A stretch of 35,368 nt of DNA, taken from Streptomyces sp. WM6378 (lineage in GTDB: Bacteria; Actinomycetota; Actinomycetes; Streptomycetales; Streptomycetaceae). Every line of letters begins with the position of its first letter. Within the stretch, counting starts at the first letter, position 1. The DNA is taken from assembly GCF_001279695.1 (NCBI RefSeq), contig NZ_LGDD01000348.1, forward strand, positions 1 to 35,368, read 5' to 3'. This document shows positions 1 to 7,988 of the stretch, piece after piece. The position numbers and the translations under genes were made by a program. The notes under the pieces were generated by a model. It saw only the letters and a list, made by a program, of their open reading frames with translations, searched no databases and was not told the origin of the DNA.

Positions 1-1
1 C

Positions 2-2239
2 GCCCGCCCCGCCCAACTCCCGCCTCCCATAGGCGACTTCACGGGCAGAGCAGCCCCGCTGAAGGAGCTGACCACCCTCCTGCGGGAGGCCGGAGACGCC
101 CAGGCCATGGGCGTGGCCGTCCTCACCGGTCTGGGCGGCGCAGGCAAAACCGCCCTGGCCATAACCGCCGCCCACCGCACCCGCAGATCCTTCCCCGACG
201 GCCAGCTCTACGCCGACCTCCGTGGCAACGACCCGGACCCCGCGGACAGCGCGGACGTCCTGACCCACCTGCTCCGAGCGATGGGCGTACCCGAGGGTGC
301 GATTCCCGACGACGCCGGCCAGCGCGGAGCGCTCTACCGCTCCCTGCTCGCGGGCAAACGCGTACTCGTCCTCCTGGACAACGCCCACGACACCGCCCAG
401 ATCCGCCCCCTCCTGCCCGGCACCCCGGGCAGCGCGGTCCTGGTCACCAGCCGCACCCGCATCGTCGGCCTCCCCGGCGCCCGCCTCCTCGACGTGGAGG
501 CGATGACCGAGCAGGACGCGCTGGCCATGCTGGAGACGATCGTGGGCGGCGAGCGCGTACAGGCCGAGCCGGAAGCGGCCCGCCAACTCGTCGCCGCCTG
601 CGGCAGGTTGCCGCTCGCCGTGCGCATCGCCGCCGCCCGCCTCACCGCCCGCTCCGACTGGGCCCTGGCCGACCTGACGGCCCGGCTGCGCGACGAGCGG
701 CACCGCCTGGACGAGCTGGAGGCCGACGGCCTCGGCGTGGACGCCGCCTTCCGGCTCAGCTACGAAGGCCTGGACGCGGCCGCCGCCCGCGCCTTCCGCC
801 TGGCGTCGGCCGCCGCCGTGCCCGTCTTCGGCCGGGCCACCGCGGCCGCGCTGCTCGGCGTCGACGAGTACACGGCCGAGGACGCCCTGGAGGCGCTGGT
901 CGACGCCGGTCTCATCGAGGCCTGCGGAGTCGACCGCTACCGCTTCCACGACCTCGTACGGATCTTCGCCCGCCGCGTTCTCGACGACTCGCCGGACGCG
1001 GCCGAGCGGCCCGCCGCCCAGCGCAGGCTGCTCGACCACGTCCTGGCCACCGTCCGCAACGCCATCCGCCGGCTGCGCCCGCTCAGCGGCGTACCCGATC
1101 TGCTGTACGCGCCGCAGGCGCCCGGGTACCGGCCGGCCGACGCCGAGGCGGCCCGGGCCTGGCTCCAGGAGTCGCACCAGCTGATCCGGGCCACCGCCGA
1201 GCAGGCGCTCGGCAAGGGCCCCTGGGAGGACCTGGGGGCGGCGGCGGTGCGGCCCGCCGTCGACCTCCTGACCGGCTGGGCCCACCTCGTCCTCGGCACC
1301 GCGCGGCGCCGCGAACTGGGCGGCCCGGCCCGCCTCGCCCTGTCCGTGGCGCACTGCCACGGCGACTCCCGCTCGGCGGGCCGCGCGCTGCGCCTGATCG
1401 CCGCCGTACCGCAGCAGGGCGCCGACACCTACCGGCGCATCGAACGCACCCTGCGCCAGGCGCTGCGGTTCGCGGCGCTTGCGAGCGATCCGCTCACCGA
1501 GTCGGAGGCCGCGCACGAACTTGCCATGATCCTGGCCGCGATGGGCCGCCCCGCCGAGGCGCTGCCCCTGTTCGAGCAGGCGTACGCGCGCTTCGTCGAG
1601 CTGGAGAGCCGGGGTGACGCGGTGCGTGTCCTCGCCCATGTCGTACGCGCCCACATGCTGCTCGGCCACAAGGAGCGCGCCGAGTCCGCGGCCGATGAAG
1701 TACTGCGCACGGCAAGGGAGTTGGGCGACCGGGGTACGCTCGGGCACGTGCTGTACCAGATCGGCTGCGCCCTGCTCGCGGGCGGCCGTCCGGTACGGGC
1801 CGCAGCCCATCTGCGGGAGTCGCGCCAGCACCACCAGTGGGTCGGCGACCTGCGCTGGGAGGCGCTCGCCTGGGCGCGGCTCGCGCACTGCGCGCTGGCC
1901 CGGGAGCGGCCCGGGGAGGCCGCGGCCTGTGCGACGCAGGCGCTGTCCATCGAGGGCGACCTCGGCGACCCGTTCTGCCGCGGCCTCGCGCTCGCGGCAC
2001 GCGGCCGGGCGCTGCTCACGCTCGGCGAGACACCGGCGCTCTCCGCGCTGGCCTCGCTGCGCACCGCGCACCGGCTGCTCAGCGCGCGCGGCGCGGCGGA
2101 GGCCGACGAGCTGACGTCGCTCCTGTGGACCGCGCCCCCGACGGCGAGGCAGCCGACCGGCCCGCCGGACAGCCCGGCCGACGGGGCTCCGAGTGCAGCC
2201 AGGGCTGCCCTCTGCCAGAGCCTTTTGGGCAGGGGGTAG
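2..2239 (+). CDS. AfsR-type STAND regulator (NB-ARC + TPR), 5' end outside window
   Basis: The frame is open from base 2 with no start, so the gene begins outside the window. The first visible residues (PAQLPPP...DFTGR) match the junction that follows the BTAD domain in AfsR/SARP proteins, so a SARP DNA-binding half probably lies upstream. An NB-ARC ATPase follows: Walker A GLGGAGKT about 45 residues in and Walker B RVLVLLDNAHD about 75 residues further. The C-terminal part is Ala/Leu/Arg-rich helical sequence typical of TPR repeats. Such proteins are ATP/ADP-switched transcription activators. An internal ATG at 107 would cut off the N-terminal part of the nucleotide-binding domain and is rejected as a start. 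The stop lies 26 bp before the first membrane-protein gene, so co-regulation with the CIS-type locus is plausible. The NB-ARC call is firm; the SARP half is inferred. Confidence 0.85.
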   Translation, partial: ARPAQLPPPIGDFTGRAAPLKELTTLLREAGDAQAMGVAVLTGLGGAGKTALAITAAHRTRRSFPDGQLYADLRGNDPDPADSADVLTHLLRAMGVPEGAIPDDAGQRGALYRSLLAGKRVLVLLDNAHDTAQIRPLLPGTPGSAVLVTSRTRIVGLPGARLLDVEAMTEQDALAMLETIVGGERVQAEPEAARQLVAACGRLPLAVRIAAARLTARSDWALADLTARLRDERHRLDELEADGLGVDAAFRLSYEGLDAAAARAFRLASAAAVPVFGRATAAALLGVDEYTAEDALEALVDAGLIEACGVDRYRFHDLVRIFARRVLDDSPDAAERPAAQRRLLDHVLATVRNAIRRLRPLSGVPDLLYAPQAPGYRPADAEAARAWLQESHQLIRATAEQALGKGPWEDLGAAAVRPAVDLLTGWAHLVLGTARRRELGGPARLALSVAHCHGDSRSAGRALRLIAAVPQQGADTYRRIERTLRQALRFAALASDPLTESEAAHELAMILAAMGRPAEALPLFEQAYARFVELESRGDAVRVLAHVVRAHMLLGHKERAESAADEVLRTARELGDRGTLGHVLYQIGCALLAGGRPVRAAAHLRESRQHHQWVGDLRWEALAWARLAHCALARERPGEAAACATQALSIEGDLGDPFCRGLALAARGRALLTLGETPALSALASLRTAHRLLSARGAAEADELTSLLWTAPPTARQPTGPPDSPADGAPSAARAALCQSLLGRG

Positions 2240-2253
2240 CCCGGCGCGCCCCC

Positions 2254-2259
2254 TAGCCT
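2254..2259 (+). promoter_or_regulatory. candidate -10 box of a leaderless transcript
   Basis: TAGCCT (TANNNT type) ends six bases before the ATG at 2266, and no purine-rich ribosome binding site precedes that ATG. This fits transcription starting at or next to the A of the start codon. No convincing -35 box was found at 16-19 bp. The same hexamer sits in the same place before the hydrolase gene on the minus strand (23953-23958). Confidence 0.3.
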
Positions 2260-2265
2260 TCGATC

Positions 2266-3849
2266 ATGACCATGTGGACGTCTCTGGACCCGGCCGCCGT
2301 CGCCGTCGATCCCGGTGGGCGGGCCACCGCACGGCTGCGGGTACGCAACACCGGGGACACGGTCGAGGAATACCGCCTCTCGGTGGTCGGCACCCCGGCG
2401 GGCTGGGCCCGCGTGGAACCCGACACCCTGCGCCTCTACCCCGGCAGCGAGGGCACCGCGGAGATCTCCTTCGCGCCGCCCCGCTCGTCCGACGCCCTGG
2501 CGGGCCCGGCCGCGTACGGCATCCGCGTGGAGCCCCGCGAGCACCCCGACCTGCGGGACGTGCTCGAAGGGCAGGTCACGGTCGCGCCCTTCACCGAAGT
2601 GCGCGCCGAACTGCTGCCGCCGAGCCTGGTGGGCCGGTTCCGCGGACGGGCCTCGGTGGCTGTCGACAACCTCGGCAACACCCCGCTCACGGCGTCACTG
2701 ACCCTGCGCGACGAGACCAACCGGCTCACCTACGACATGGCGCCGAACTCGGTGCAGATCGCGCCGGGCCGTGCCGCGTTCGCGAAGCTCAACGTCCGCC
2801 CGCAGCACGTCCGTTGGACGGGCAGGCCCGAGCAGCACCGCATCACGGTCGCGGTGCGCCGCTCCGGTGACGACACCGGTCTCGAACTCATCGGCATCTT
2901 CGACCAGCGTCCGGTGCTGCCGCGCTGGCTGATGGTCGTGGGCAGCGCGATGGTCACGGCGGCCGTCGCGTTCGTGGTGCTGTGGCTGGCCTTCCAGCCC
3001 AAGGTCAACACTGCGTCGGGCGAACTGCAGGCCGGGTCCAGCGCGCAGCCGGTGCCGCAGGGCGCCGAGTCCCCGCTGCCCGCGGCGCCTGCGTCCGCAC
3101 CGCCGCCGCCCCCGGTGAACGCGCCGAACCCGGCCGGTGACGGCTCGGGCGGTGCCGGCGGCGGTGGTGGAGGCGGCGGTGACGCGGATGCCTCGGAGCT
3201 CGGCAGCGGGCCGCCCGTCGTGCCGCCCCCGCCGAAGCAGGCCAAGCCCGCGCCGAACGCGCCCCAGGGCCCGGTCTGGGACATGGGCTACAAGCCGGAC
3301 GACATCGTCACGTTCGCGCAGTACCGCCTGGCCACCCTCGGCAACGACAACGAGTGCATGCTGAAGCCCGGCTGGACCGCCGGGATCATCGACAAGCCCA
3401 CCCAGACCTCCCTGGCCTGCTATCAGGCGCACGTCATGCGGGACAAGAAGAGCAGCATGCAGCTGACGGCGACCGACAAGAAGCCGGGCACCCTCGGCCG
3501 GGCCACCCTCACCTCGATGTGGGCGCAGGGCATCCGCGCGGAGAACGTCAAGGGCGGCTCGAACAACTACGAGGTCACGAGGCTGGCGGCGGCGCTGTGG
3601 TGGGCCAACCAGTCCACGATCTCCGACGCGGATCTCAATCGCGACCGCGGCTACGCCCTGAAGGGCATCGAGTACTTCAAGGCGGGCCAGAAGAACGGCT
3701 ATCCGACGAAGTCGGACGCGGGCCTCGCGCAGGCGATCAAGGACTACCAGGCGAACGTCGGCCTCAAGGCGACCGGTGTCGCCGACCAGCAGACCATCAA
3801 CTGGCTGATCGGCGGCGACGTCAAGGACCGCGGCAAGCCGGGCCGTTAG
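2266..3849 (+). CDS. CIS-associated membrane protein with peptidoglycan-binding-like C-terminus (CisA-like candidate)
   Basis: 527 residues. Residues 1-215 look like two beta-sandwich domains; conserved blocks are VRNTGDTVEEYRLS (27-40) and VDNLGNTPLTAS (133-144). One membrane helix follows at 221-243. A Pro/Gly/Ala linker spans 250-336, including a run of nine glycines. The C-terminal domain (340-520) ends in AIKDYQANVGLKATGVADQQ, a good match to PG_binding_1 repeats. With no signal peptide, the likely topology is N-terminus in the cytoplasm and C-terminus in the cell wall. Proteins of this build, often labelled 'hydrolytic protein', occur in Streptomyces CIS clusters, where a membrane protein named CisA has been linked to CIS action at the membrane. 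Orthology with CisA is inferred. No hydrolase active site is visible. A paralogue follows directly at 4085. Confidence 0.8.
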   Translation: MTMWTSLDPAAVAVDPGGRATARLRVRNTGDTVEEYRLSVVGTPAGWARVEPDTLRLYPGSEGTAEISFAPPRSSDALAGPAAYGIRVEPREHPDLRDVLEGQVTVAPFTEVRAELLPPSLVGRFRGRASVAVDNLGNTPLTASLTLRDETNRLTYDMAPNSVQIAPGRAAFAKLNVRPQHVRWTGRPEQHRITVAVRRSGDDTGLELIGIFDQRPVLPRWLMVVGSAMVTAAVAFVVLWLAFQPKVNTASGELQAGSSAQPVPQGAESPLPAAPASAPPPPPVNAPNPAGDGSGGAGGGGGGGGDADASELGSGPPVVPPPPKQAKPAPNAPQGPVWDMGYKPDDIVTFAQYRLATLGNDNECMLKPGWTAGIIDKPTQTSLACYQAHVMRDKKSSMQLTATDKKPGTLGRATLTSMWAQGIRAENVKGGSNNYEVTRLAAALWWANQSTISDADLNRDRGYALKGIEYFKAGQKNGYPTKSDAGLAQAIKDYQANVGLKATGVADQQTINWLIGGDVKDRGKPGR

Positions 3850-3915
3850 CGGGGGCGTTAGCGGGCGTTAGGCGCTGCTGATCGCGGCCTGACAGGCTGC
3901 TCGCATCCACAGACT

Positions 3916-3947
3916 CCCGGGCGGTTGTTCCCCCGCAACCGCCCGGG
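3916..3947 (+). terminator. strong hairpin after the first CIS membrane-protein gene
   Basis: A perfect 12-bp stem (CCCGGGCGGTTG / CAACCGCCCGGG) with an 8-base loop lies 66 bp past the stop codon. There is no U run, as is usual for Streptomyces terminators. It suggests the second paralogue at 4085 has its own promoter. Confidence 0.6.
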
Positions 3948-4084
3948 TTCAATCCTCGGGCAGGCCCCCCGCCGGGGCCGCCCGACCGGGGAGGATGGCC
4001 GCTCGGGCAGCGGGTCCTGCCCCCGGAACTGCCCCTTCCGTCCCTGTACTTCGATCCCCGCCGGAATTAACTCGGGGGGTGAGT

Positions 4085-5512
4085 ATGTGGACTGCCCTGG
4101 AGCCCCCCGCCACCACCGTTGCCCCCGGTGACAGCGCCGTCGTACGGCTGCGGGTGCGCAATACGGGCGACACCGTCGAGGAGTACCGGCTCTCGCCGGT
4201 CGGGGACGCCGCCGGGTGGGCGAGCGTCGAGCCGACGGTGCTGCGCCTCTATCCCGGGACGGAGGGCACCGCCGAGGTCACCTTCGCGCCGCCGCGCACT
4301 CCGGACGCGGTGGCGGGCCAGAGCCCGTTCGGCATCCGGGTCGATCCGCGCGAGCATCCGGGCGAGGCCGACGTCGTCGAGGGCCGGCTCACCATCAGCC
4401 CGTTCGCCGAGATGCGCGCCGAGCTGGTCCCGCGCACCGTGAAGGGCCGGCGCAGGGCCAAGGGCCGGGTGGCCGTCGACAACCTGGGCAACCAGCCGCT
4501 GACCGCCTCCTTCTCGACCCGGGACAACGCCGACGCCGTCACCGTCGAGGCCAACCCCACCGCGGTCCAGGTCGACCCGGGCCGGGCCGGATTCGCCGAA
4601 GTGCAGCTCACCTCAGCGAACGTCAGCTGGTTCGGCGGGATACGCCAACACCAGTTCAACATCTCGGTGTTGAGGTCGGGCGACCCCGCCCCGCAGGAGC
4701 TGCGCGGCACCTATGTGCAGCCGTCGGTGTTCCCGCGCTGGGTGCTCGCGGTCGGTTCGGTCCTGGTGGCGGCGGCCGTCGCCTTCGCGCTGATCTGGTT
4801 CCAGCACGACGTGGGCGTCAAGAGCCAGGCCTCCGAGAAGGCGCCCACCAAGGAGGAGCCGCTTCCGCAGGGCTCCAACACGCCGCTGCCGTCGGCCCCG
4901 CCGGCCCCCTCGAAGCAGCCGCCGCCTCCTTCCGCGCCGGCCCCGCCCCCGCCCGCCGCCGACCAGCCGAAGCCGAAGGACCCCGGTGGCGGCGGCAGCG
5001 GAGGCGGCGGTGGTGGGGACAGCGCTCCCAAGCCGCCCAAGTACGACCCGAACAAGCAGGTGCGGATCCAGTCCGGGCTCGGATACCTCCTCGTCACGGC
5101 GACCGACCAGAAGGCGGAGGGCCGGTACGTCTACGCGGCGCCGACGAGCTTCAACACGCCCCCCTGGGACCAGTTCTGGCACGTGCACCCGCTGCCCAAC
5201 AACGAGTTCGCCTTCACCTCGTGGTCCGAGCCGTGGGCTGTCGCGGACAACACCCGGGAGGGCAACCAGGTCCAGATGTGGGGCGCGTCGGGCGGCGACG
5301 CGAGCCTGTCCAACGGGTCGATGACCGCCAACCAGAAGTGGTCGATCCAGCCGATCAGCGGCGGTGACGGTTTTGTGCGGCTTGTGAGCCGGGACGACAA
5401 CTGGTGCCTGTCGGATCTGACGCCGAACGACCGGAAGAACCTCCAGGTGGCCGAGGTCCGCCCCTGCGGAGCCCTCCCGGCCGACCAGCAGCGCTGGAAG
5501 ATCCTCCAATAG
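4085..5512 (+). CDS. CIS-associated membrane protein with ricin-like C-terminus
   Basis: 475 residues, paralogous to the preceding gene. It shares the N-terminal tandem beta-sandwich region (VRNTGDTVEEYRLS at 24-37, VDNLGNQPLTAS at 131-142), one membrane helix (219-239), and a linker of Pro-rich then Gly-rich sequence (245-320). The C-terminal domain (about 324-475) differs. It resembles a ricin-type beta-trefoil, with QxW-like motifs (NQKWSIQ, QQRWKIL) and one Cys pair (NWCLSD, RPCGAL), suggesting carbohydrate or surface binding outside the membrane. ATG 4085 was chosen because GGGGGG lies five bases upstream and it aligns with MWTSLDP of the paralogue; a GTG two codons earlier is possible. 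The duplication with swapped C-terminal domains suggests two anchors or sensors of one machine. Function is inferred. Confidence 0.8.
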   Translation: MWTALEPPATTVAPGDSAVVRLRVRNTGDTVEEYRLSPVGDAAGWASVEPTVLRLYPGTEGTAEVTFAPPRTPDAVAGQSPFGIRVDPREHPGEADVVEGRLTISPFAEMRAELVPRTVKGRRRAKGRVAVDNLGNQPLTASFSTRDNADAVTVEANPTAVQVDPGRAGFAEVQLTSANVSWFGGIRQHQFNISVLRSGDPAPQELRGTYVQPSVFPRWVLAVGSVLVAAAVAFALIWFQHDVGVKSQASEKAPTKEEPLPQGSNTPLPSAPPAPSKQPPPPSAPAPPPPAADQPKPKDPGGGGSGGGGGGDSAPKPPKYDPNKQVRIQSGLGYLLVTATDQKAEGRYVYAAPTSFNTPPWDQFWHVHPLPNNEFAFTSWSEPWAVADNTREGNQVQMWGASGGDASLSNGSMTANQKWSIQPISGGDGFVRLVSRDDNWCLSDLTPNDRKNLQVAEVRPCGALPADQQRWKILQ

Positions 5513-5529
5513 CCCGGCCGGGCCAATGC

Positions 5530-5546
5530 CTGGGGCTCCGCCCCAG
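5530..5546 (+). terminator. short hairpin after the second membrane-protein gene
   Basis: CTGGGGC-TCC-GCCCCAG is a perfect 7-bp stem 17 bp past the stop codon. It is also the core of a common Streptomyces intergenic repeat, so the terminator role is likely but unproven. Confidence 0.45.
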
Positions 5547-5581
5547 ACCCCGTTCGCGCCTGAAGGGCGCTCGTCCTCAAT

Positions 5582-5611
5582 CTCCCCCAAGGCCTCAAGG
5601 GCCAGGGGGGA
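5582..5611. repeat. C-tract/G-tract inverted repeat
   Basis: TCCCCC at the left pairs with GGGGGA at the right, with GGCC/GGCC inside, followed by CCCC. The same element with a different centre occurs at 14901-14936. It belongs to a small hairpin family common in Streptomyces intergenic DNA. Confidence 0.55.
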
Positions 5612-5660
5612 CCCCATGACGGGCTGAAGATGCCAGGACTGGCCGGCACCAGTCCTGTTA

Positions 5661-5726
5661 GGGGCGCGGGGCTGTGACATTGTGCGGCTCCGCCGATGGG
5701 CGTGAGCAACTACGCACGGTCCGCAG
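5661..5726 (+). repeat. GGGGCGCGGGG dispersed repeat, copy 1
   Basis: Begins GGGGCGCGGGGCTGTGACAT, continues through TGTGCGGCTCCGCCG and ends CACGGTCCGCAG. Close copies lie at 5907, 14787 and 14857. It is non-coding and outside any gene. Confidence 0.75.
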
Positions 5727-5802
5727 GGCGACGGGCGTCGCAGGGGTTCGGGGGCGCAGCCCAGGGGGCCGCATCGCACCCCGCCAAGGCCGATCCCGCT
5801 TA

Positions 5803-5844
5803 GGGGCGCGGGGAACTGCGCGAGCAACCACGCACGGTCCGCAG
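5803..5844 (+). repeat. GGGGCGCGGGG dispersed repeat, short variant
   Basis: GGGGCGCGGGGAACTGCGCG leads directly to CACGGTCCGCAG, without the TGTGACATTGTGCGGCTCC centre of the longer form. A similar short variant lies at 33897-33938. Confidence 0.7.
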
Positions 5845-5906
5845 GCTGACGGGCGTCGCAGGCCCGGGGGAGTTCGCATCGCACCCCGCCAGGATTGACC
5901 CTGCAA

Positions 5907-5973
5907 GGGGCGCGGGGCTGTGACATTGTGCGGCTCCGCCGCGTGGGCGCGAGCAGCCACGCACGGCCCGCAG
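5907..5973 (+). repeat. GGGGCGCGGGG dispersed repeat, copy 2
   Basis: Full-length form nearly identical to 5661-5726, ending CACGGCCCGCAG. It lies 26 bp from the stop of the AAA+ gene and may fold as part of that gene's 3' end. Confidence 0.75.
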
Positions 5974-5999
5974 ACCGAAGGCCCCGCACCCCCGGAGGG

Positions 6000-7988
6000 C
6001 TACGGCGCCCAAGCCCCCCCCACCCCCGGCACAAGCCGCCCCGACTTCACGTACTCCCGCCGCGCCCCGGCACGGACATCCTCCGCGGTCACCGGAGAAC
6101 CCCGGCCCGCCGCTAGATACCCGGCAGTCACCGCAGCCGACCGAATCGAACCCCCGGCCAGCTCGAACTCCTTCGCACACGCGTCGAGTTCAACCCCCAA
6201 CCCCTCCTCCTGCGGCACCCCCGCCAGGCAGCTCCGCCACAGCACCGCGCGCAGCGCGACGTCCGGGAACGGGAAGTCGACCACCAGGTCGAGCCGGCGC
6301 GTGAACGCCTCGTCGATGTTCGCCCGCAGGTTCGTCGTGAGTACGGCGATCCCGTCGAACGCCTCAAGCCGCTGCAACAGATACGCACTCTCCAGGTTCG
6401 CGTACCGGTCGTGCGAGCTCTTCACCTCCGACCGCTTGCCGAACACCGCGTCCGCCTCGTCGAACAGCAGCACCGAGTCGGTCCGGTCCGCCTCGACGAA
6501 GATCTTCTCCAAGTTCTTCTCGGTTTCACCCACGTATTTGTCGACCACCGACGACAGGTCCACCACGTACAGGTCCAGGCCCAGCTCGCCCGCCACGACC
6601 TCGGCAGCCAGCGTCTTGCCCGTGCCGGAGTCCCCCGCGAACAGCGCGACCACGCCCCGCCCGCGACCGCCGCCGGTACGCAGCCGCCACTCCCCGAGCA
6701 CCCGGTCCCGGTGCCTGGCCCGTCCCGCGAGCTCGTGCAGCATCCCGAGCGGCTCCTCGGGCAGGACGAGGTCCGCGAACCCGACGGCGGGCCTGACCTG
6801 GCGCGCATGCCGGTCGAGCAGCGGCGCCGACAGCTGCCGGGCGCTCGTCTGTACGTGGCCGAGGCCCACCGGCACCCCTTCGAACCCGGCCAGGGCAAGG
6901 GCCCCGCGGGCGGCCCGCCGCACCTGCCCGGCGCCGAGTCGGTAGGGCCCGACCGCCTCCGCCAAGTCGCCCTCGTACGAGGGAAGTTCCTCGTTCCAGG
7001 CGGTCAGCGGGTCGGTCTCGGCGGTCGTGTCCTCCAGGGCGAGCAGCGCCGCGCCCGGCGCCCAGGTGGGGTCGTACGGCTCGGTCCCGGCGAACACCAC
7101 GGTCACGTCCGGAGCCGCCAACTCCCTTACCAGTGGCCCTGGTTCGGAATGCGGGAGCTCGACCACGATCGCCGTGCCCGACCCGCGCAGCCTCGCCTCG
7201 CGCAGCAACGCCCGGGCCGACAGCCGGTCGGCCTGCTCGGGGCGGTGGCGCAGCACGGCCCGCCCCGTGCCGCGCAGGGCCGCGGTCACCGCGTCCGCCC
7301 CGCTCCCCGCCCTGCGCTCGCGCAGATGGACGGCGACCGGGCCCGGCGCGAGGGCGATCCGTGCCGCGAGGCCCTCTCCCGGGGCGCTGCCGCCCGGCGC
7401 GAGCAACTCGACGCGCGCGTCCATGAGGTGGCCGTCCAGGGTGTCGTCGCCCAACAGATGGGCCACCACCCGCTCCGGGACCCGCAGGGCCCGCCCCGGC
7501 AGCGGCCGGTCCTCGTCCTCCAGGACCACCAGGCCGCCGGTGATCAGCGGCGCCGCCGGATGGAGCCGGCCGCGCGCGTCGGGGTCGTACGGTCCGGTCC
7601 CGGCGAGTTCCAGGGCGAGCGCGACCGAGGCCCTGCGGCGGCCCACGTCGTCGTTGAGGTAGCCGTACAGCGGCTCGAAACGCCGGTCCACGTCCGGGGC
7701 GAGCGCCGCGACGAGAAGCAGTTCGTCGACCGGGCCGAGCCCGAAGTCCCGCGCCAATGCGCGAAGTCGATCCCCTGGCTCAGGAGTGAACGACCCATTG
7801 GTGGAAGGGAGTTGTTCGGGCATGCCGTCCGCGCTGGCGAGGCGGGCCGCCGTCTCCGCCGAGACGTACAGGCCGCGCAGCGGGTCATGCGCCGTCGGGT
7901 CGTCGGCGGAACGGGCCGCCACCAGTGCCGCGACCGTGGTCCGCAGCTGGTCGAGGCGGAACAGCAGGGCGCGAGCGGCCTCGTTCAC
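6000..7988 (-). CDS. AAA+ ATPase of contractile injection system type (Pvc15-like)
   Basis: 662 residues from a GTG start. Residues 1-400 are a poorly conserved N-terminal region. The AAA+ core follows, with Walker A GDSGTGKT at 452-459, Walker B VLLFDEAD at 506-513, sensor-1 TTN near 551 and an arginine pair RR near 564. The pore-loop-like segment KYVGETEKN lies near 484-492. ATPases of this build accompany extracellular and Streptomyces CIS clusters, where a remodelling role in assembly or disassembly is supposed. The GTG overlaps the stop of the upstream DUF4255 gene by four bases (GTGA), indicating translational coupling and supporting this start over a longer frame that runs into that gene. 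Family and CIS association are good; the exact role is unknown. Confidence 0.85.
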   Translation of the reverse strand: MNEAARALLFRLDQLRTTVAALVAARSADDPTAHDPLRGLYVSAETAARLASADGMPEQLPSTNGSFTPEPGDRLRALARDFGLGPVDELLLVAALAPDVDRRFEPLYGYLNDDVGRRRASVALALELAGTGPYDPDARGRLHPAAPLITGGLVVLEDEDRPLPGRALRVPERVVAHLLGDDTLDGHLMDARVELLAPGGSAPGEGLAARIALAPGPVAVHLRERRAGSGADAVTAALRGTGRAVLRHRPEQADRLSARALLREARLRGSGTAIVVELPHSEPGPLVRELAAPDVTVVFAGTEPYDPTWAPGAALLALEDTTAETDPLTAWNEELPSYEGDLAEAVGPYRLGAGQVRRAARGALALAGFEGVPVGLGHVQTSARQLSAPLLDRHARQVRPAVGFADLVLPEEPLGMLHELAGRARHRDRVLGEWRLRTGGGRGRGVVALFAGDSGTGKTLAAEVVAGELGLDLYVVDLSSVVDKYVGETEKNLEKIFVEADRTDSVLLFDEADAVFGKRSEVKSSHDRYANLESAYLLQRLEAFDGIAVLTTNLRANIDEAFTRRLDLVVDFPFPDVALRAVLWRSCLAGVPQEEGLGVELDACAKEFELAGGSIRSAAVTAGYLAAGRGSPVTAEDVRAGARREYVKSGRLVPGVGGAWAP

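Larger units (their letters stand above)
5513..5999. other. repeat-filled intergenic region between convergent genes
   Basis: This stretch of nearly 500 bp separates the second membrane-protein gene from the convergent AAA+ gene. It holds a 7-bp hairpin (5530-5546), a C-tract/G-tract inverted repeat (5582-5611) and three copies of the GGGGCGCGGGG dispersed repeat. Open frames here lack ribosome binding sites and run through the repeats, so no gene is called. Confidence 0.7.

Noticed and set aside
107..109. ATG 107 as the real start of the AfsR-type gene
   Set aside because: The frame is open upstream with conserved residues that belong to the start of the NB-ARC domain.
3886..3966. tRNA-like ends (GGCCTG ... 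CAGGCC) with a T-arm-like GGTTCAATCC
   Set aside because: No D-arm A-box or anticodon arm can be drawn, and the middle is taken by a perfect 12-bp hairpin that fits a terminator.
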